A DNA stretch of 62,000 nt from Apostichopus japonicus (taxonomy: Eukaryota > Echinodermata > Holothuroidea > Aspidochirotida > Stichopodidae): assembly GCF_037975245.1 (NCBI RefSeq), contig NC_092576.1, positions 7,022,501 through 7,084,500 on the forward strand, in the 5' to 3' direction. Below the pieces are notes generated by a model, which worked only from the letters and a program-made list of their open reading frames with translations, did not search any database and was not told the DNA's origin. Positions within the stretch are counted from its first letter, which is position 1. Each line of letters begins with the position of its first letter. Below, in pieces: positions 25,831 through 38,782 of the stretch. The position numbers and the translations under genes are program-made.

Positions 25831-26432
25831 CCAACACCAACCCCAAAGCGGTTCTTAGTTAGAGCCTTTACGAAAAAGCGTAACAGACACACACAGGCAA
25901 AGGGTGCATTCACAAGAGCCCGCCCTCGCACGCCCATTAAACGCCATTACCATCTCATAGATTCCTTCTATTTTCAGCAAAGAATGACAAATAAGAGACT
26001 ACTGCATGTTATCAAGGCTCTTAATCCCTTTTAATTTGATGAAAGACCAAATTCCTATGAGGTAAAGTGTTAATGGCTCGTATCTAACCGTTTACTGTGA
26101 TATCACGGAATCACACGCAGTACATTAGTGTATAATCGTATTTGCGTGGGACGAGATGTCATTAACACTGACCGTAATAAAGAAAAAAAATACCGGGACC
26201 TTCAGCTAAAAATACGCACACAATACCAAACGTGACAAAATCAACAACAATCATTATAGTTAACCCCTCCCCCTCCCCCCAACACCCCAAATAAAAATAA
26301 CATGAAGCACAAAGCAAAGTAACTGTTACTATGCTGAAAGTATACGCTCATACACTTACACTTTTTCGAATGTTACGTGAATGTGAAAAAAACAAATAGA
26401 GAAGCGTAGGACTAATAGCCTATCCATATGCT

Positions 26433-27286
26433 TCACAATGAAATGACTTTAAGGCGATTGTTACCAGCATCAACAATCATCACAAATTTCTGATTTTGAC
26501 AACGGTAATAGTGAAGACCACGAACGCAGTCTAAACTTTTATTTTCCCAAAACCACGGTACTGGACTTTCCTCTAAAGTTACCCACTTATTCATAGATCT
26601 ATTGTGGCACCCGAAATCCTCGTATTGTGCTATATATCCGGGATTTCTCCGTGAAATATAAATGTTTCCCACTTCATCTATATCCATTCCTCTGCAATGC
26701 ACCTTTGTGTCTACAGTGTAAAGTCGGTTACTAAAATCATTTGAATAAACATCAACTGCCATTCTTGCAAAGTCAGAGATGAAAAAACGGTTTGAGCTAC
26801 TTTTCTTGATGTACCAAGGTTCTTCAAGACTACCACTACAATAAAATTTTATGAACTTACCATCGGCATTAAATTTTGCTACTCTAGCCGACTCTCTCTT
26901 CCTACCTGTCAATACGTAAAAACAATTTTCCCTCTCGCATGACGTAATACCTGCAGGTTCTTCCATGTTATTTTTACCAAACCAATTCTTTACATTCAAT
27001 GATTCATCAAATGTTACGACACATTTACTCATCTTGTCTGTAACATATAAAGTAGCTCCCAGGAAAGTTGCGGCAAATGGTTTAAAACTATCATCTCCTT
27101 GGTAAAGCTTAATCCTTTTTCCTGCCATGTTATATTTGCAGATTCCCCCATCCATCAATATAAAAATATGATTTTTGAACGTGATGACGTCGTGAGGTTG
27201 GATTATGTCTGGTATTTCTTTGAATGTTGGCGGTTCGTTGGTTTCTTGTACGCTTTCGTTGATTTCATTGTCAGTTGTTCCGTGAC
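26433..27286 (-). CDS. Gene B exon 4: six-bladed NHL-like beta-propeller
   Basis: Terminal exon, 284 codons including stop after the split codon. Blade-like strands: IFILMDGGICKYNMAGKRI; LYVTDKMSKCVVTFDESL; FYVLTGRKRESARVAKF; FFISDFARMAVDVYSNDF; GNIYISRRNPGYIAQYE; VMIVDAGNNRLKVISL. It is close to gene A along its full length with two short indels. Invariant features in both copies are the GRKRES loop, CRGMDID and RGLHYYR. Confidence 0.8.
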
Positions 27287-29666
27287 CTGTCAATAAGATA
27301 TACATTTGAACAGATTTAAGTATTAAAAATGGGATAGGAAATAAGGAGGCATCGAAGATGGAACCGGAGATGTAACGGGGCAGGAGAGGGTTGGCCTTCC
27401 ACCCCTTTAGGAAGGCACAGAAGTAAGGACGAGTATGGGAGAGAGAAGGGAGTCAGGGAGCAGCATGATTGTAAGGAGCAGGGAGGCAAGGAGGCAGAGC
27501 GGTAGAGAGACAAGGAGCCATAGATGCACGGAAGAAAGGAGACAGAGAGGCAAGGAGGCATGTGACAAGGACACAGGGGTACGGAGGCAGGGAGGAAAGG
27601 AGAGGGGCAGGCCGGCATAAGGGAATAACGGAGGCATTTAGGCAGTGAGGCCGTGAAACAGATAGACAGAAAAGTATGGAAACAGGCAAAAAGGAACCAC
27701 GGGGCAGGAGGAGTGAAGGGGATTTAGGAAGGCATCATAAGTAAAGGAGAATAAGGGAGAGAGCAGGATGTCAGGGAGGCAGAAAGACACAGATGCAGGA
27801 AGGCACGGATGCAGGGAGGAAAGGAGGCAGAGAGGAAAGGAGGCACTGTGGCAGGGAGGCAAAGAAGCAGGTAGGTAGGGAGTCACAAAGACAGGAAGGC
27901 AATGAGATAGAGAGATGGAGAGGCAGGGAGGTAAGCGGGCATTTAGGCAGGGTGGTCAGGAGTCAGGGAACAGAAAAGCATGGACGCAGGTAAACAGGAA
28001 CCAAGGTGCAGGATGGGATTAAGGAGGGCACAGAAGTTATGGAGAGTAAGGGATGAGTAAGAGAAAGCAGGGATGACAAGGGAGTCAGTGAGAAGCGGGA
28101 TGTATGGACTAGGGAAGCTATGAGAGAGGGAAGCAATGATGTAGGGAGGCACGGATGCAGCAAAGGAACGCAGACAGAGATACATTGAGGCACGGAGACA
28201 GGAAGGAAAGGAGGTAGGGAGGCAGTGATAAAGTGAGTCACGGATGTATACAGCCAGGGCCAGGCACGGAGGAAAGGAGAAAGAGAGGCAATGGGGCATG
28301 GAGACAGTGAAACAGGGGTAAGGAGGCAGGCAGGAAAGGAGACATGGGGGACAGAAAAACAATAAGACAGGGACTCATGAAAGTAGGAATGCAGGGAGAA
28401 ATAAGAGAGTAGAGGTAAATGCTGTACCTTCTGACTCAGCTGCTTCACTACCCCTGCCATCGGTCACTGTATCTTCGAAGTTACCAGTTATGTCGTTAGC
28501 CGTGTTATCTGCCGCATTACTAGAAGATCGATCTGATGGCATTAACTTATAAAACTGAAAAAAACAAGAAAGTGATGTTTAAATGTGCATGTTTCTTTAT
28601 TTTTGGTTGCCTGCTTCAGTGAATAGATCTGTGGTCTTACAGAAAGTCAAGTTGTTGCTTCCTATCGATTTAAAAGTAGAAGATGATATACACCCCTCCC
28701 TGTTCAAATTTGTAGTAATTAGCACAACCTTGTGTGTACTAGACTTAACCTAAATATGCCACAGAATGCACCACTTTGCGTCTAAAATGTTTTTAATATG
28801 TCTTTTTTTTGCGGGGAGGAAGGAGGACTCTCAGACCCCCTACGTAACAGTCCAAATCCATTACTCAGCTTAAAAACTGCTCTATTTTCCTGGTTCCGCC
28901 CCTAACGTCGCTATTAAGTAAAATCGGTATATTTATATAAATATAAGAATGTTTACGCAGGATCCTCCCGTATAAAACTGAATAAAGTAATGTAGATTAA
29001 GGCTATGTGACCTACGCTCGTTGCCAATTCCACCATCTCGCTCGCTCGATGCAGGGACTGGGTCTTTTCGTCAATGATCCGTTTTAAATGATCTCGCCTT
29101 GCACTTCCAACATGTTGCATTTCCAAGCGGGCTCCTCTGGCAGCTGTCAATAGCTCATCTAAAGTTGTTTGTACGTTATGTATGGCAGCTAGCAATCCTT
29201 TATAAATAATTATTGAAGATAAATAAATTAAATCAAAATAATAACAACAAACTTAAGGATGTTCCACTAAGAACATAAACATTTCACAACGTCACCGGAC
29301 TCTCGCAGGATAACACTTATACGCATAACATTTAGAAGGAAGGGAGGGAGGGGGGGGGGGGAGGGGCAGGCACGATCATTAATGAAGAACAAAGAGGAAG
29401 GCTAGAACACGGCCAATTATGGAAGCCACCTAAGGGAGTATATTTGTTATGTTAATTCATACATTACCTTGTTTAGAATTCCTTGAGTCGGTGTTGCTAT
29501 TAATCCTGTTCCTCAAGTCTATGTAAATTTGTTTAATAATACATAATTCCTTGCATAGATTCTCATATTTTTGTTCCTGATTGTTGTACGTAGTCTGCTG
29601 GAAGTGAGATATCAATTTGTGACCCTTTTCACACAACGCTATGACAGTGGATATTTGACTGAGCAT
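26433..29666 (-). CDS. Gene B: helical / six-bladed propeller protein (4 exons), paralog of gene A
   Basis: Proposed join on the minus strand: 29666-29468, 29197-29016, 28554-28428, 27286-26433, giving 453 residues with consistent phases (1, 0, 1). Donors are CAAG|GTAATG, GAGC|GTAGGT and GAAG|GTACAG; acceptors are ATAAAG|GA, TTTTTCAG|TT and TTGACAG|GT. Residues 1-127 are helical, 128-169 an acidic/serine-rich linker, 170-453 an NHL-like propeller. The protein lacks the death-fold exon of gene A; the intron at that place is only about 270 bp. An alternative start lies three codons upstream at 29675. The two genes share orientation and flanks, so they arose by local duplication. Function unknown. 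Confidence 0.65.
27365..28420. repeat. Long purine-rich degenerate minisatellite in gene B intron
   Basis: About 1 kb of GGAGGCA/GGGAGGCA/GAAAGGA units on the plus strand, a pyrimidine-rich tract in the transcript. It fills nearly the whole intron between linker and propeller exons. The Pro/Ser/Leu/Cys-rich frames on the minus strand are repeat artefacts. Confidence 0.9.
28428..28554 (-). CDS. Gene B exon 3: acidic, serine-rich linker
   Basis: A 127-base exon with a strong polypyrimidine acceptor. It starts FYKLMPSDRSSSNAADNTAN and ends with D-G-R-G-S-E-A-A-E-S-E. Twice the length of the gene A linker exon; shares TVTD with it. Confidence 0.65.
29016..29197 (-). CDS. Gene B exon 2: helical region, possible 4HB helices 3-4
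   Basis: A 182-base exon. Protein begins GLLAAIHNVQTTLDELLTAA, continues through RGARLEMQHVGSARRDHLKR, and closes with SLHRASEMVELATS. Same phase and position as gene A exon 3, with much lower similarity than the propeller exon. Confidence 0.65.
29468..29666 (-). CDS. Gene B exon 1: helical region, possible 4HB helices 1-2
   Basis: Starts MLSQISTVIALCEKGHKLIS, then a second helix with N-N-Q-E-Q-K-Y-E-N-L-C-K-E-L and L-R-N-R-I. It aligns without gaps to gene A exon 1 around Q/L-C, K-x-x-x-L-C and D-L-x-x-x-I. As in A, LRQVYR is conserved just upstream of the chosen Met, but a one-base difference shifts the frame there, which argues that it is untranslated or belongs to another reading. Confidence 0.6.
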
Positions 29667-30295
29667 GGCGGCCATTCTGTATACTTGGCGGAGCTCCCGA
29701 AAATTAAGCTGAAATGTTGAAAGAACAATATCGTACATTTCATTGTAATTTCTAGTGGCGTCAATCTGAATATTTATCCGTTACGTCGGTAGTAATTAAA
29801 TATTAGTTTCTTGTATATTATGTGCCAAATTGAGTAAAAACAAAAATTCAAACAGTCACTCACTTAAGCAGAGAAACAACAAAAGAAGACCCCCCGATAG
29901 TTCAATCAAACACATAACTTTAAATTAGGTTGATGGAGCCAAGCACAAACTTTTATAATTTTGTTGCAAAATCCCCGAAGGCGTTCCTTTTTTGCTTTGT
30001 GTAAACTTCCATCGATTGAAATTTAAGGGATGTAAATCCATACCCACTTTCTAATTAACGGATCTCTTGATATGTTTCTGAGCAGCAAACAATGGGGATA
30101 ACGGGACAAGCAAAGGAGGAAAGGGGAAACAGCAAATTTCGATCCTCTGTTAACCGTTCAACTTAGACTAAACTGGTTAAGAGTTAACCTTTGTATTATG
30201 GAACGAAAAAACTGGCAATTGAACGCAAAATACCAAAACTATAGATATAGTTTTTTTTCTTAATGCAAGCTGTAAGAAACCACTTCTTACATTTC

Positions 30296-30440
30296 CAAGC
30301 TTAATAATAATTATAATCATCATAAAAAATAATAATTATTATAATAATAATAACAACCATAATAACGACAACAACAATAATAATAAATATAATAAAAATA
30401 ATAAGTAAAATAATAATTATAATTATAATATTAATAATGA
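30296..30440. repeat. (AAT)n-type simple sequence
   Basis: Irregular AATAAT/ATAATA run at the edge where duplication copies A and B stop matching. Confidence 0.85.
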
Positions 30441-30449
30441 GACAGAGGG

Positions 30450-33400
30450 AGAGAAAATATTGAATTTATAACTTACAACAGACTGGGTCACAAGTTATCC
30501 CTTAGCTGTCAACGACAGGCCGTTACACTTAGTCTTTCAAAATGAATGATATAGAGTCATCTATACAGCAGTCACCCGATTTACACAGTACGATCCAGAT
30601 TTTACTGTGGTACAAAGCATTACTAGATGTACAGTACTCACTGTGTTCTCTGCGTGTATCATGTGCAGTAATACACTATCAATGTACTTTGTACTGTTTA
30701 AACACTATCCGGATTGTGTAAACAAAAAATTCTTAATTATGTAAAATATTTACCCTGAGACAACCCAGGATTTATAAATGCCCTATAAGAGGTTCCCCTT
30801 TTGTCTAAAAGTAATGGACTTCAGACTTACTAACATGAACAGAATAATAACATAGAAGTTGATAAACAATAATTTAAACACGTAGATAACTGAAAAGTTG
30901 TTAACCTTATTAAAGTTGACAATATCAACTACTTTTTAGAGTTATCATCCATGACTTAACCCCAAAAACTATGCATTAATGCATATTAATAAAAACAAGT
31001 TTAGACATCCCCGTCAACAAAAATTATTTGAGTTAATCACAATTTCATGTATGCGCAGACTTGTTAATTGTTAGAAGGGTCACATCAAAATATTTCAGGC
31101 CACCATGTTATAAATTCGTGTAGAGCGAAAGAACTGTTGACACCAAGGGTGAGGTAACAGATGTGGTGGTGGTAGTGGTGTGGGGGGGGGGGGGGGGGTG
31201 AAGGTTCCGACATAACTGTAATAGGTTTGATAATATAGTGAATTATGCTTCATTGAAGGGAATTATCACAATTTGAAAAGGTAAGGGGGCTTCGACAATG
31301 ACAATGACAATTTCACGAGGATGGTTATATATTATATTCAGTTTTACATAAAATAAGTGTTCCTTTGAAGTTTCCTTTTAATTGTTTTCTTATTTTAACA
31401 AAACTAATATAATAAGCAATGATATTAAAGCACGCACCTTTTTGCTCTTCCTCTCTTTGCGCACGCCTTCCTTTGCGCACGCCTCCCTTTGGGCACGCCA
31501 CTGACTATCAGTTGCCAATAGTCCGACAGTAGATTAGGTCAAATATCAAAATAATTTCATCATATACGTTCGCAAACGTTCTAATTCCGAAATGAAACAA
31601 TCATTTATATTGAGTATAACAGTTTAACTGAACCTCCGGGTCGGACTCTCACCTCCATGATAGTTGACATTAATATGTCATTTTGTCTAATAAGTTATCG
31701 TGTTTACGAGGTAAAGTTATTATATATTGTTCTGTATATAAATATAATTTTACAATATTGTTAAGGCAAGTGTTACTTCGCACAATTTCGTATCAGTATG
31801 TCATTAGAAAAGCGAGGACAGTGCAACGTGGCTGTCAATGATTGCCATAATAACATCTGATAACATATATTAAACTAAATGACCGAATGGGTACGATTAA
31901 ATCCCTCCCTCCCTCCCTCCCTTTAAGATAACAACAACATTCGGATGTTATTTTATTTCTTACGATTGATAAAACTATTTGCATTATTAAATGTTTTTAA
32001 TCAAAGTAATTTACCTATCCGTGAATAGCTTTTTGTTACTTTGTTGATTTTCTCTGTAAATGTATTATCTTTGTCATTGCAGCTCTTCTCTTAATGGGCC
32101 TTTTCTACTTTACTACTTACAGATAATATTTTATCTTTTTTTTAAATAAATTTGAATTGGTATTTGGATCAACAGACATCTACACTCCGCATGCCATGCT
32201 TCTCATAGATAAACAAAGAAAAACATAGCAAAGTACGTCGGTTACGACAACTCCCCCGTCTAACTAACACCTGACTGGTTTCATGCAAATATCTTTCACA
32301 ACCACTTGGCCTAACACATGCCAGCGATCGCATTTTTCATATAGCTTCAAACTCCAGAGGGAAACTCCGGAGGGAGTTTGTGAGAGAAAGGTGAAATGAA
32401 ATATGCACATAATTTGCTTTAAGCCTTTGCAGTCAAATAAGAACAACAAGCGAATGTGGTAATATGATGTGACTTCTGGAAAAACTTGAGGCCTGTTTTA
32501 ATTAATGTTTTGTCCTCATATTATGTTAAAGATAGTTACAAGTTATGATCATAAGATCGAATAGTCTTGTTGCAGTTCACAAGAAGAAATGGAGTTACAC
32601 GCGATCAGTATGTTGTCGTTCCTGGGTGCAACTCAAGTACAGACATAGAGATTACACTACAACAAACTGCTTGCTTGTTTCAAACCAAAGTGTATTCTGC
32701 TCCTGTATAAATGAGACATTTGCAAAGTAACTTCTGTCATCGTTTAAATAACATTACAATGAAATTAGGAGCATTTGAGTATACAAATAAAACTACACCA
32801 AATAAAAGATGGCGCTACATCACTACTCAACAATCGGTTTCAATGAAAGTCTCTAAATAAAGGCGGTGAGTAATCGACGACCAGCTCGAGACAAAATCCA
32901 GGTAATTGTTTATTGTGTTCAGTTTAGATCTTATTTTGTATAATACAGGTTATCATAAATTAGGGCAAAATACGAACTCGATGTGATACGTACTAGAGGT
33001 CGCTTTCTCATCTTATCTGCAGGAATTTTTAAAACAATTGTGAAATTTATTGAATGAATGTCGCCTTTATACACATAATGTCAGTGTTAGCTACGTATAT
33101 GGTCGTAACATCAGGTTGAACAGTAATCATTAGAGCGAAATTGATACGAATATATATTTACGTACTGCAGGCTAACTACAATTGCCACCTATGTGCACTG
33201 GTCACATCTTCAATGAAGGTCTATTTTCTGTACAATTATAATAAAACAAAAACACAACAAAACATAACAAACTAACGAATAGAAACAGCAATTGACAAAT
33301 TCAATCTTAGAAATATATCGTATTTAATATATGTAATTATACTTTACAATCACGATCATTATGATAGATAATTTTTTTTCTTCACTTTCACAAAATACGT

Positions 33401-36400
33401 ATGTAAGTTATAAAGATGATTATGTCATCTATCTATTCGTGGGAAACCATTTTTTATTTGGCAAAGAATACTGAAACAAGGATGAAAGTATAATTACTAA
33501 GTAGCTTATCCCATAATGACCTCTCAACAATAGTTCCCAGAGTATGAGTTTCTGTTTTCCAACTTTGAGCTCTTAGTACCAGTTGTGTTTGGATTGGTTT
33601 CTCGAATCAGGTTCAGGTTAGGATTTATACACAGTACACAAAGGTCCGAGATCTATTTCTTCAACAATCTTCCTACAGATTTGGTTCAATCAGTTTACTT
33701 CGATCCAGTGGCGTGAGCAAGTAGGAGGGATGAGGGTGGAGCTAGGTGGAGATGAGGGGGAGAGTAGAGGGGGGAGGGTTGAGGGGGAGAGACGTGCACA
33801 TCACCTCCTAAATTCATTCGAAGAAAATCGTTATTGCAGGGCACATTTGTATTGAGCCTCGGTATAACTTGACCACTACTACCGGATGTTCAACACTCAC
33901 CCTGTTTTTGCCACATTACACAAAGTATTTCTTAGCAGAAAATTCCATTTAAAGCCAGTTATAATATGCTGGAGAATACACTATTTCACTTCTACTTCTA
34001 CTTTTTTTCTGGGAGATTATCCCCCCCCCCGCCCTTCGAGCCCCCGTACACGAGAGTCAGATGCATTGACCCCACCGCAGCACCCATGCCATATGATATA
34101 CTTGATTAGCCTCTGACTCTCTAATACAAATTCACAAACTAATTCTTTCCGGGGAAATTTGAGAATTTCTTATTATTTATCATAGCCAACTTTGACCTAT
34201 TTGGATTCTTATATGGACCTAAATTATGATCTTAATTTGCCTCAGAATGCACCTGAAGACATCAAACCGTTTTCTCATAGGGGAGGATCCGTAGATCTCT
34301 TTCATATTAATCGGCTTTAATGACCAAAAGGCAGCACCAGATCCATTATAAAATCTTTCCTTCGCCTTTGGCCCTCCATAAAAGTTCAGCCCCTTACCTC
34401 AATCAGAGGGGAAAATTTGAATCCCTTTGAGATCTTTAGTACTCTACTGGCATTGAAGTCTTTGTCAAAGATATAGCCTACACTAAGTTTGAATATTCTT
34501 AGTGACATAAAGAGAAAACGTTTGATTTACGATACCATCGGCCTGAGACAAATGAACCCGATGAGATAAAATATCACTAATCAATCTAATACATGTATTT
34601 AACATAGGCCTAGCTCATACTAATAATAGACTTCGTTATTAAATAAATTTTCATCTTAAATTCCAATTATTATCTGACACCTCGCCATTGGTCGAGAGGT
34701 TTGACGGGTTTAATACTGCAATAACTAGAGTAAGGTCAAATATGCACACAATCTTTATCCCTATGGGTAATCAATATAGATATTTTCTGACGTATCGTTG
34801 TTCACACATGAATAGACCGGTTCATCGCTACCGATTGTATCATCACCATCGTCGTCATTGGACTAGAGGGAAGACAATTTTACATGGAAGTATCATTATA
34901 AGACCTATTGCTTCATTAACATATTCGAAAATATATGAACATGGTATACATCATTACGTTATCATGTGTCATAATTATTTTTACAAATATACATATGTGT
35001 GTATATATATATTATATATATATATACAAATTAATATATATCTCTCTCTCCACCTCCACCTCTCTCCGCCTCTCTCTCCACCTAGCGCGATGGTCCTTTT
35101 GGTGTTTTTTCGCCATAGAGAGCATCTAATAGGCTTGTAACTTTTTGGTCCTTTTGATGCTTTCGTTCATAATGGTTTGGTCGTTGCCAATGCACATTCA
35201 AAATGCATGTATTTTTGACTACGTTTGTACTTCTTTCACGCATATTCGGCAAAAGTTATCGTTTCCAACAATTCCGGTTAACAATCAAAGGAAAACATCG
35301 TCCATTTTTTTTCATCCAACTGTTTTAAGAACAAAAACTTTACGTATATTTCTCTATACGTAAATTTCATATTTTACACAGTTTTAACAGTTTCCCTTCT
35401 TTACAACTCTTCGTATCTGTTTATTATTTAGTTCCTTTGACTTCTTTCATAACGTACTACATTATTTCGTAAAATATGTCCCTTTTCTCAACAAAACTTT
35501 CACAACGAGGTAAGCCTTTCCTGCTGACACTAAATGTATTTTTAGTTCTTATGTGCACCCACAGCAATAGAACTTACGATAAGAAATAACAACAACAATA
35601 ACAAACATCAGCTGGTGTGCATTCAACATCACGTTTCTTACCGTCGATCTCGAAGTCTTAAAATGTGACACTACGTACTGTAACCGTCTCAAGATCATAA
35701 AATTATAGCCAAAACAAGTGATCAGTGACAATTGAATTGGGTGAAATTGTACATAAAACATATGTCTAAGTTGCGTAGACCTAGCTGTGTGTACAAGAAG
35801 TCCCGAACTCCAACTAACGTGTAGGCCTAGCCTAACTAACTTACAAGTTACGGTGGTTACACAACTTACGGTAGCTTAGGCCTATAATAACTAGGCTGTG
35901 TAACCCTTAAATTAAATACTTATATTATTATTAGTGAAGGTAAAGAGTAAATGACCAAAACATTCTGCAGTTAGCCGTGACTTTGTTTACATTACAAGAG
36001 AAGGTTGTTAGTGTGACACTTCTCAAATTTATGATGCAACACTACAGTAGTACTAGTACTAGGATGGTCATAGTGAACTAAAATCAACAATTAGAATTGT
36101 GGTTTGCTAGGAATTTCATATGTTTTTTTCATGTTTAATATAATATTTAATCATTACAGAAGGGCTGAAGTAAGCAATAGATACAAAAGATGATTGGTAT
36201 GTTCATTGCCGTGATAAGTGTAGCAATAATTTGTACTGAGAACAAATTCGTAGGAACATCAAATCAGGCAATACCATTCCTGCATTTTCTATCTGCTTTT
36301 GTTTCTCCTTTCATATATATGTTTCATCATAAAGGAAGCATGATAATGTCAAAATGATTCAACCAGCAGTCTGCACAATGCCCACTGTGTTGTTAACTTA

Positions 36401-36880
36401 AGATACTATTGAATCAAACAGTCAAGAACTCAATGATGTTTTCCACTTTGGCTAAAAGATACAAAATTGTGGAGTGACTAATTGGCTGTGGTTTCTCTAC
36501 ATTTGTGTTTTATACCTCAACTGCTGGCTCTACCCTCTGTAACAAATTTCAAACAATTACTGTATATTTTAATTGCCGCAAGTGATATACACATCACTGT
36601 GTAAAATATGTGGAAAGCTTGCCACCTACTGTACCGTATAACCAGCATTGTTCTGCATCATTCAAAATAGTCATATATAGATTTATTCATATATATGTTA
36701 AATTTTACAAGCAGTGTCAGCAAAGTGTTTTAAACCAGTTGCAGGATGCAGTAATAGATGGTCTTGCTTTGTTTATCCAGTAAATCCGGTGAGAAAGGGC
36801 AGATAGCCTGGTGGCCCGCTTGAAGCAAAACCATTTAAAAAAAACTATCAAATGTTTACTCGTTTAAAACAAACAAGCAG
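30450..36880. other. No gene recognised; simple repeats only
   Basis: Over 6 kb of AT-rich sequence without a recognisable coding domain. Small items: an 18-G run near 31181; repeats of CTTTGCGCACGCCT at 31455-31500; (CCCT)n at 31903-31922; G-rich GGGGGAGAG at 33755-33792; a C10 run at 34021; (TATA)n and (CT)n near 35005-35085. A 150-codon frame at 34688-35140 ends in these simple repeats and looks spurious. Confidence 0.55.
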
Positions 36881-36885
36881 TTTCA

Positions 36886-36905
36886 CAGGGATGTAGCCAG
36901 GGGGC
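36886..36905. mobile_element. hAT-type terminal sequence, left end
   Basis: CAGGGATGTAGCCAGGGGGC. Its inverse, CCCCTGGCTACGTCCCTG, lies at 38765-38782. The CAGGG start is typical of hAT elements. The 8-bp flanks do not match, so the two may not belong to one insertion. Confidence 0.5.
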
Positions 36906-37543
36906 AGGTGGGTGGGGGAGCAATGGGAGCGATCTCTCCACTCCCCTGTGAGTACCCCTAAAAGTAAAATTCAACTAAAAGCAGGGGAAATCATTAAAGC
37001 TCCTTTTCACGTTGGATGATACTAAGTGACCCTTCTCACTCTTCCCTCTGAAAATTTGTCTGCTACTGTACGTAATACAAAACTCTTATAATAGTCTTTT
37101 TTTCTTGCCATGTGGGAGACATTTTGGGCAAACAATTTTTTGTACATCATGGAGCTCCGATAAGCGTTATAATGCTCCCTTTGTGATAAATGCCCTTTTA
37201 AAATTCTGTTCCTCTCCCACAACATTTCCATTTCTGGCTAAGTCCCTGTTCACAGCTAATATTCTAGACCCATTTGTTCTGCCATTTTTGGTTAGGATGT
37301 TTTGGTCCCAAATCCTTTTGAGCCAACTTTTTTTCTGGACTCAACTTTGGATAGTTCCATTTTCTGTTGTATTAGCATTTACTTGATCATTGGAGTTACT
37401 CATATGTAACATGATCAAAGGCATATTTAAGAGAGTTGATACGAAGTTGGTATGATGATAACATTGGGTGATGACATATGCAACACACTTATTTTACTTA
37501 AAACAAGGAACTATAGTGCCCATTGAAATGCATGAGACATATG

Positions 37544-38261
37544 GTTGCCGGACAACTACCCCCCGTACATATACCACCCAGACTCATACCCCCAGGACAA
37601 GTACCCCCCTGACAATCAGCCCCAGACAAAACCTTCGATAAGGAATACCTCTGGGGACAACTACCCCTGGACATACACCCCAAGGACAAATACCCCCCCA
37701 GGATAAGTACCCCCAGACAATTTCCCCGGACAAATACCCCCATGACAATTACCGCTGAGGACAATAACCCCACCCTCCGGCAATTACCTCCGGGAATACT
37801 CCATCCACATGAATACACCGGCACAGATACCACTCCCATGTTGCTACCCGAACTAAACCAGAATACACCCCAGTGCCCACCCCTCCCCCTCCCCGTGAAC
37901 CAAGCAGACATTTAGCTGGTGAACCCCGTAGTATGAAAGCCCATTAGGGCCATGAAAGATAATTTTCTTAATCTGACATATCAGATTATTATTCTGATAT
38001 ATCAGATTGTTATTCTTTTTCTTTCATAGCCCTAATAGCCATGCCTCCCCCCTCCCCCTCCTGCGTCTAAAGGGCCATTGCACACAACGACCCTAGGGGG
38101 TATTCGTCCGAGGAGGTAGTTGTCCGGGTGGGTAGTTGTCCAGGGTTTTGTTTTCCTCGGGGGTAATTGTCCGGGTGGGAGTTTTCCTGGGGGTTATTGG
38201 CTTGGGTGGGGGGGGGCTAATCGTCCGGGGGTATTTGTCTGAGGGTTATTTTTCCGGTCAC
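37544..38261. mobile_element. Fold-back element with tandem-repeat arms (TU-like)
   Basis: Left arm (37544-37860): degenerate units like GGACAACTACCCCC / GGACAAGTACCCCC, about 14-18 bp each. Right arm (38095-38261): the same units inverted, GGGGGTAGTTGTCC. Between them is an inner inverted repeat: CCATTAGGGCCATGAAAGA at about 37941 against TCTTTCATAGCCCTAATAG at about 38021-38039, around two TCTGATATATCAGA-like palindromes. This resembles the sea-urchin TU fold-back family, whose inverted repeats have an outer domain of short tandem units. No coding sequence and no clear target duplication. Confidence 0.65.
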
Positions 38262-38764
38262 GAGATATAGGGCTTTGGGGAAAGAATTGTGTTCCCTTCA
38301 TATTGGGTATCTGACTAACTTCTCACACCTCGTCTGCACATTTTGTGATTGGTATGGGGGAGGGGTCTTAGGGGAGGGAGTGTCGATTGCTAGCTTAGCT
38401 TCATAACATGCTGTTCGTTCAACAACTTATGACGAATCATAGAAAGGATGAGAAGGCACGTCGTCGTTGTACATACGGTTCGTGACACTCATTCGAGTGC
38501 GGTCAGGTAGGCAATATGTATTTTATTACGCAGTGGCACACTGTAGGCTTGTAATAGGCTATAGGCTAAATTTAGCTAATTGTATTTGCCAAACTAAGTA
38601 AGTAGCTGAATCGGTAGGCCAGAATGTTAGTACGATAGTAATCGAGTTAACGAGCTGACGAGTATTCAAGATAAAAAAGCAGTGACAAAATACCATGACA
38701 AAAAAAACCGTCTTAAAATATTTATTTGATTCTGAAAGGGGGGGGGGCAGTTTCCCCCACTGCT

Positions 38765-38782
38765 CCCCTGGCTACGTCCCTG
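38765..38782. mobile_element. hAT-type terminal sequence, right end
   Basis: CCCCTGGCTACGTCCCTG, inverse of the sequence at 36886. Similar ends also at 40675 (CAGGGACGTAGCCAAGG) and 42661 (TAGCTACGTCCCTG), again without matched flanks. Confidence 0.5.

Larger units (their letters stand above)
23875..30303. repeat. Segmental duplication, copy B
   Basis: Partner of 6755-15035 in the same orientation, starting ACTTCAGGATCAGACC immediately right of the candidate LTR. It carries gene B. Confidence 0.85.

Noticed and set aside
27316-28460. Minus-strand frames rich in Pro, Leu, Ser and Cys
   Set aside because: Translation of the purine/pyrimidine minisatellite in the gene B intron; overlapping open frames in several phases show it is composition.
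34688-35140. 150-codon frame
   Set aside because: Half of it is simple-sequence translation (Tyr/Ile and Ser/Pro runs) and the rest has no family likeness.
37498-37911. 137-codon Gly/Cys-rich frame
   Set aside because: Translation of the fold-back element's tandem arm.
36886-38782. One 1.9-kb hAT element bounded by inverted CAGGGANGTAGCC ends
   Set aside because: Flanking 8-bp sequences do not match and the span contains a separate fold-back element; the ends may come from different insertions.
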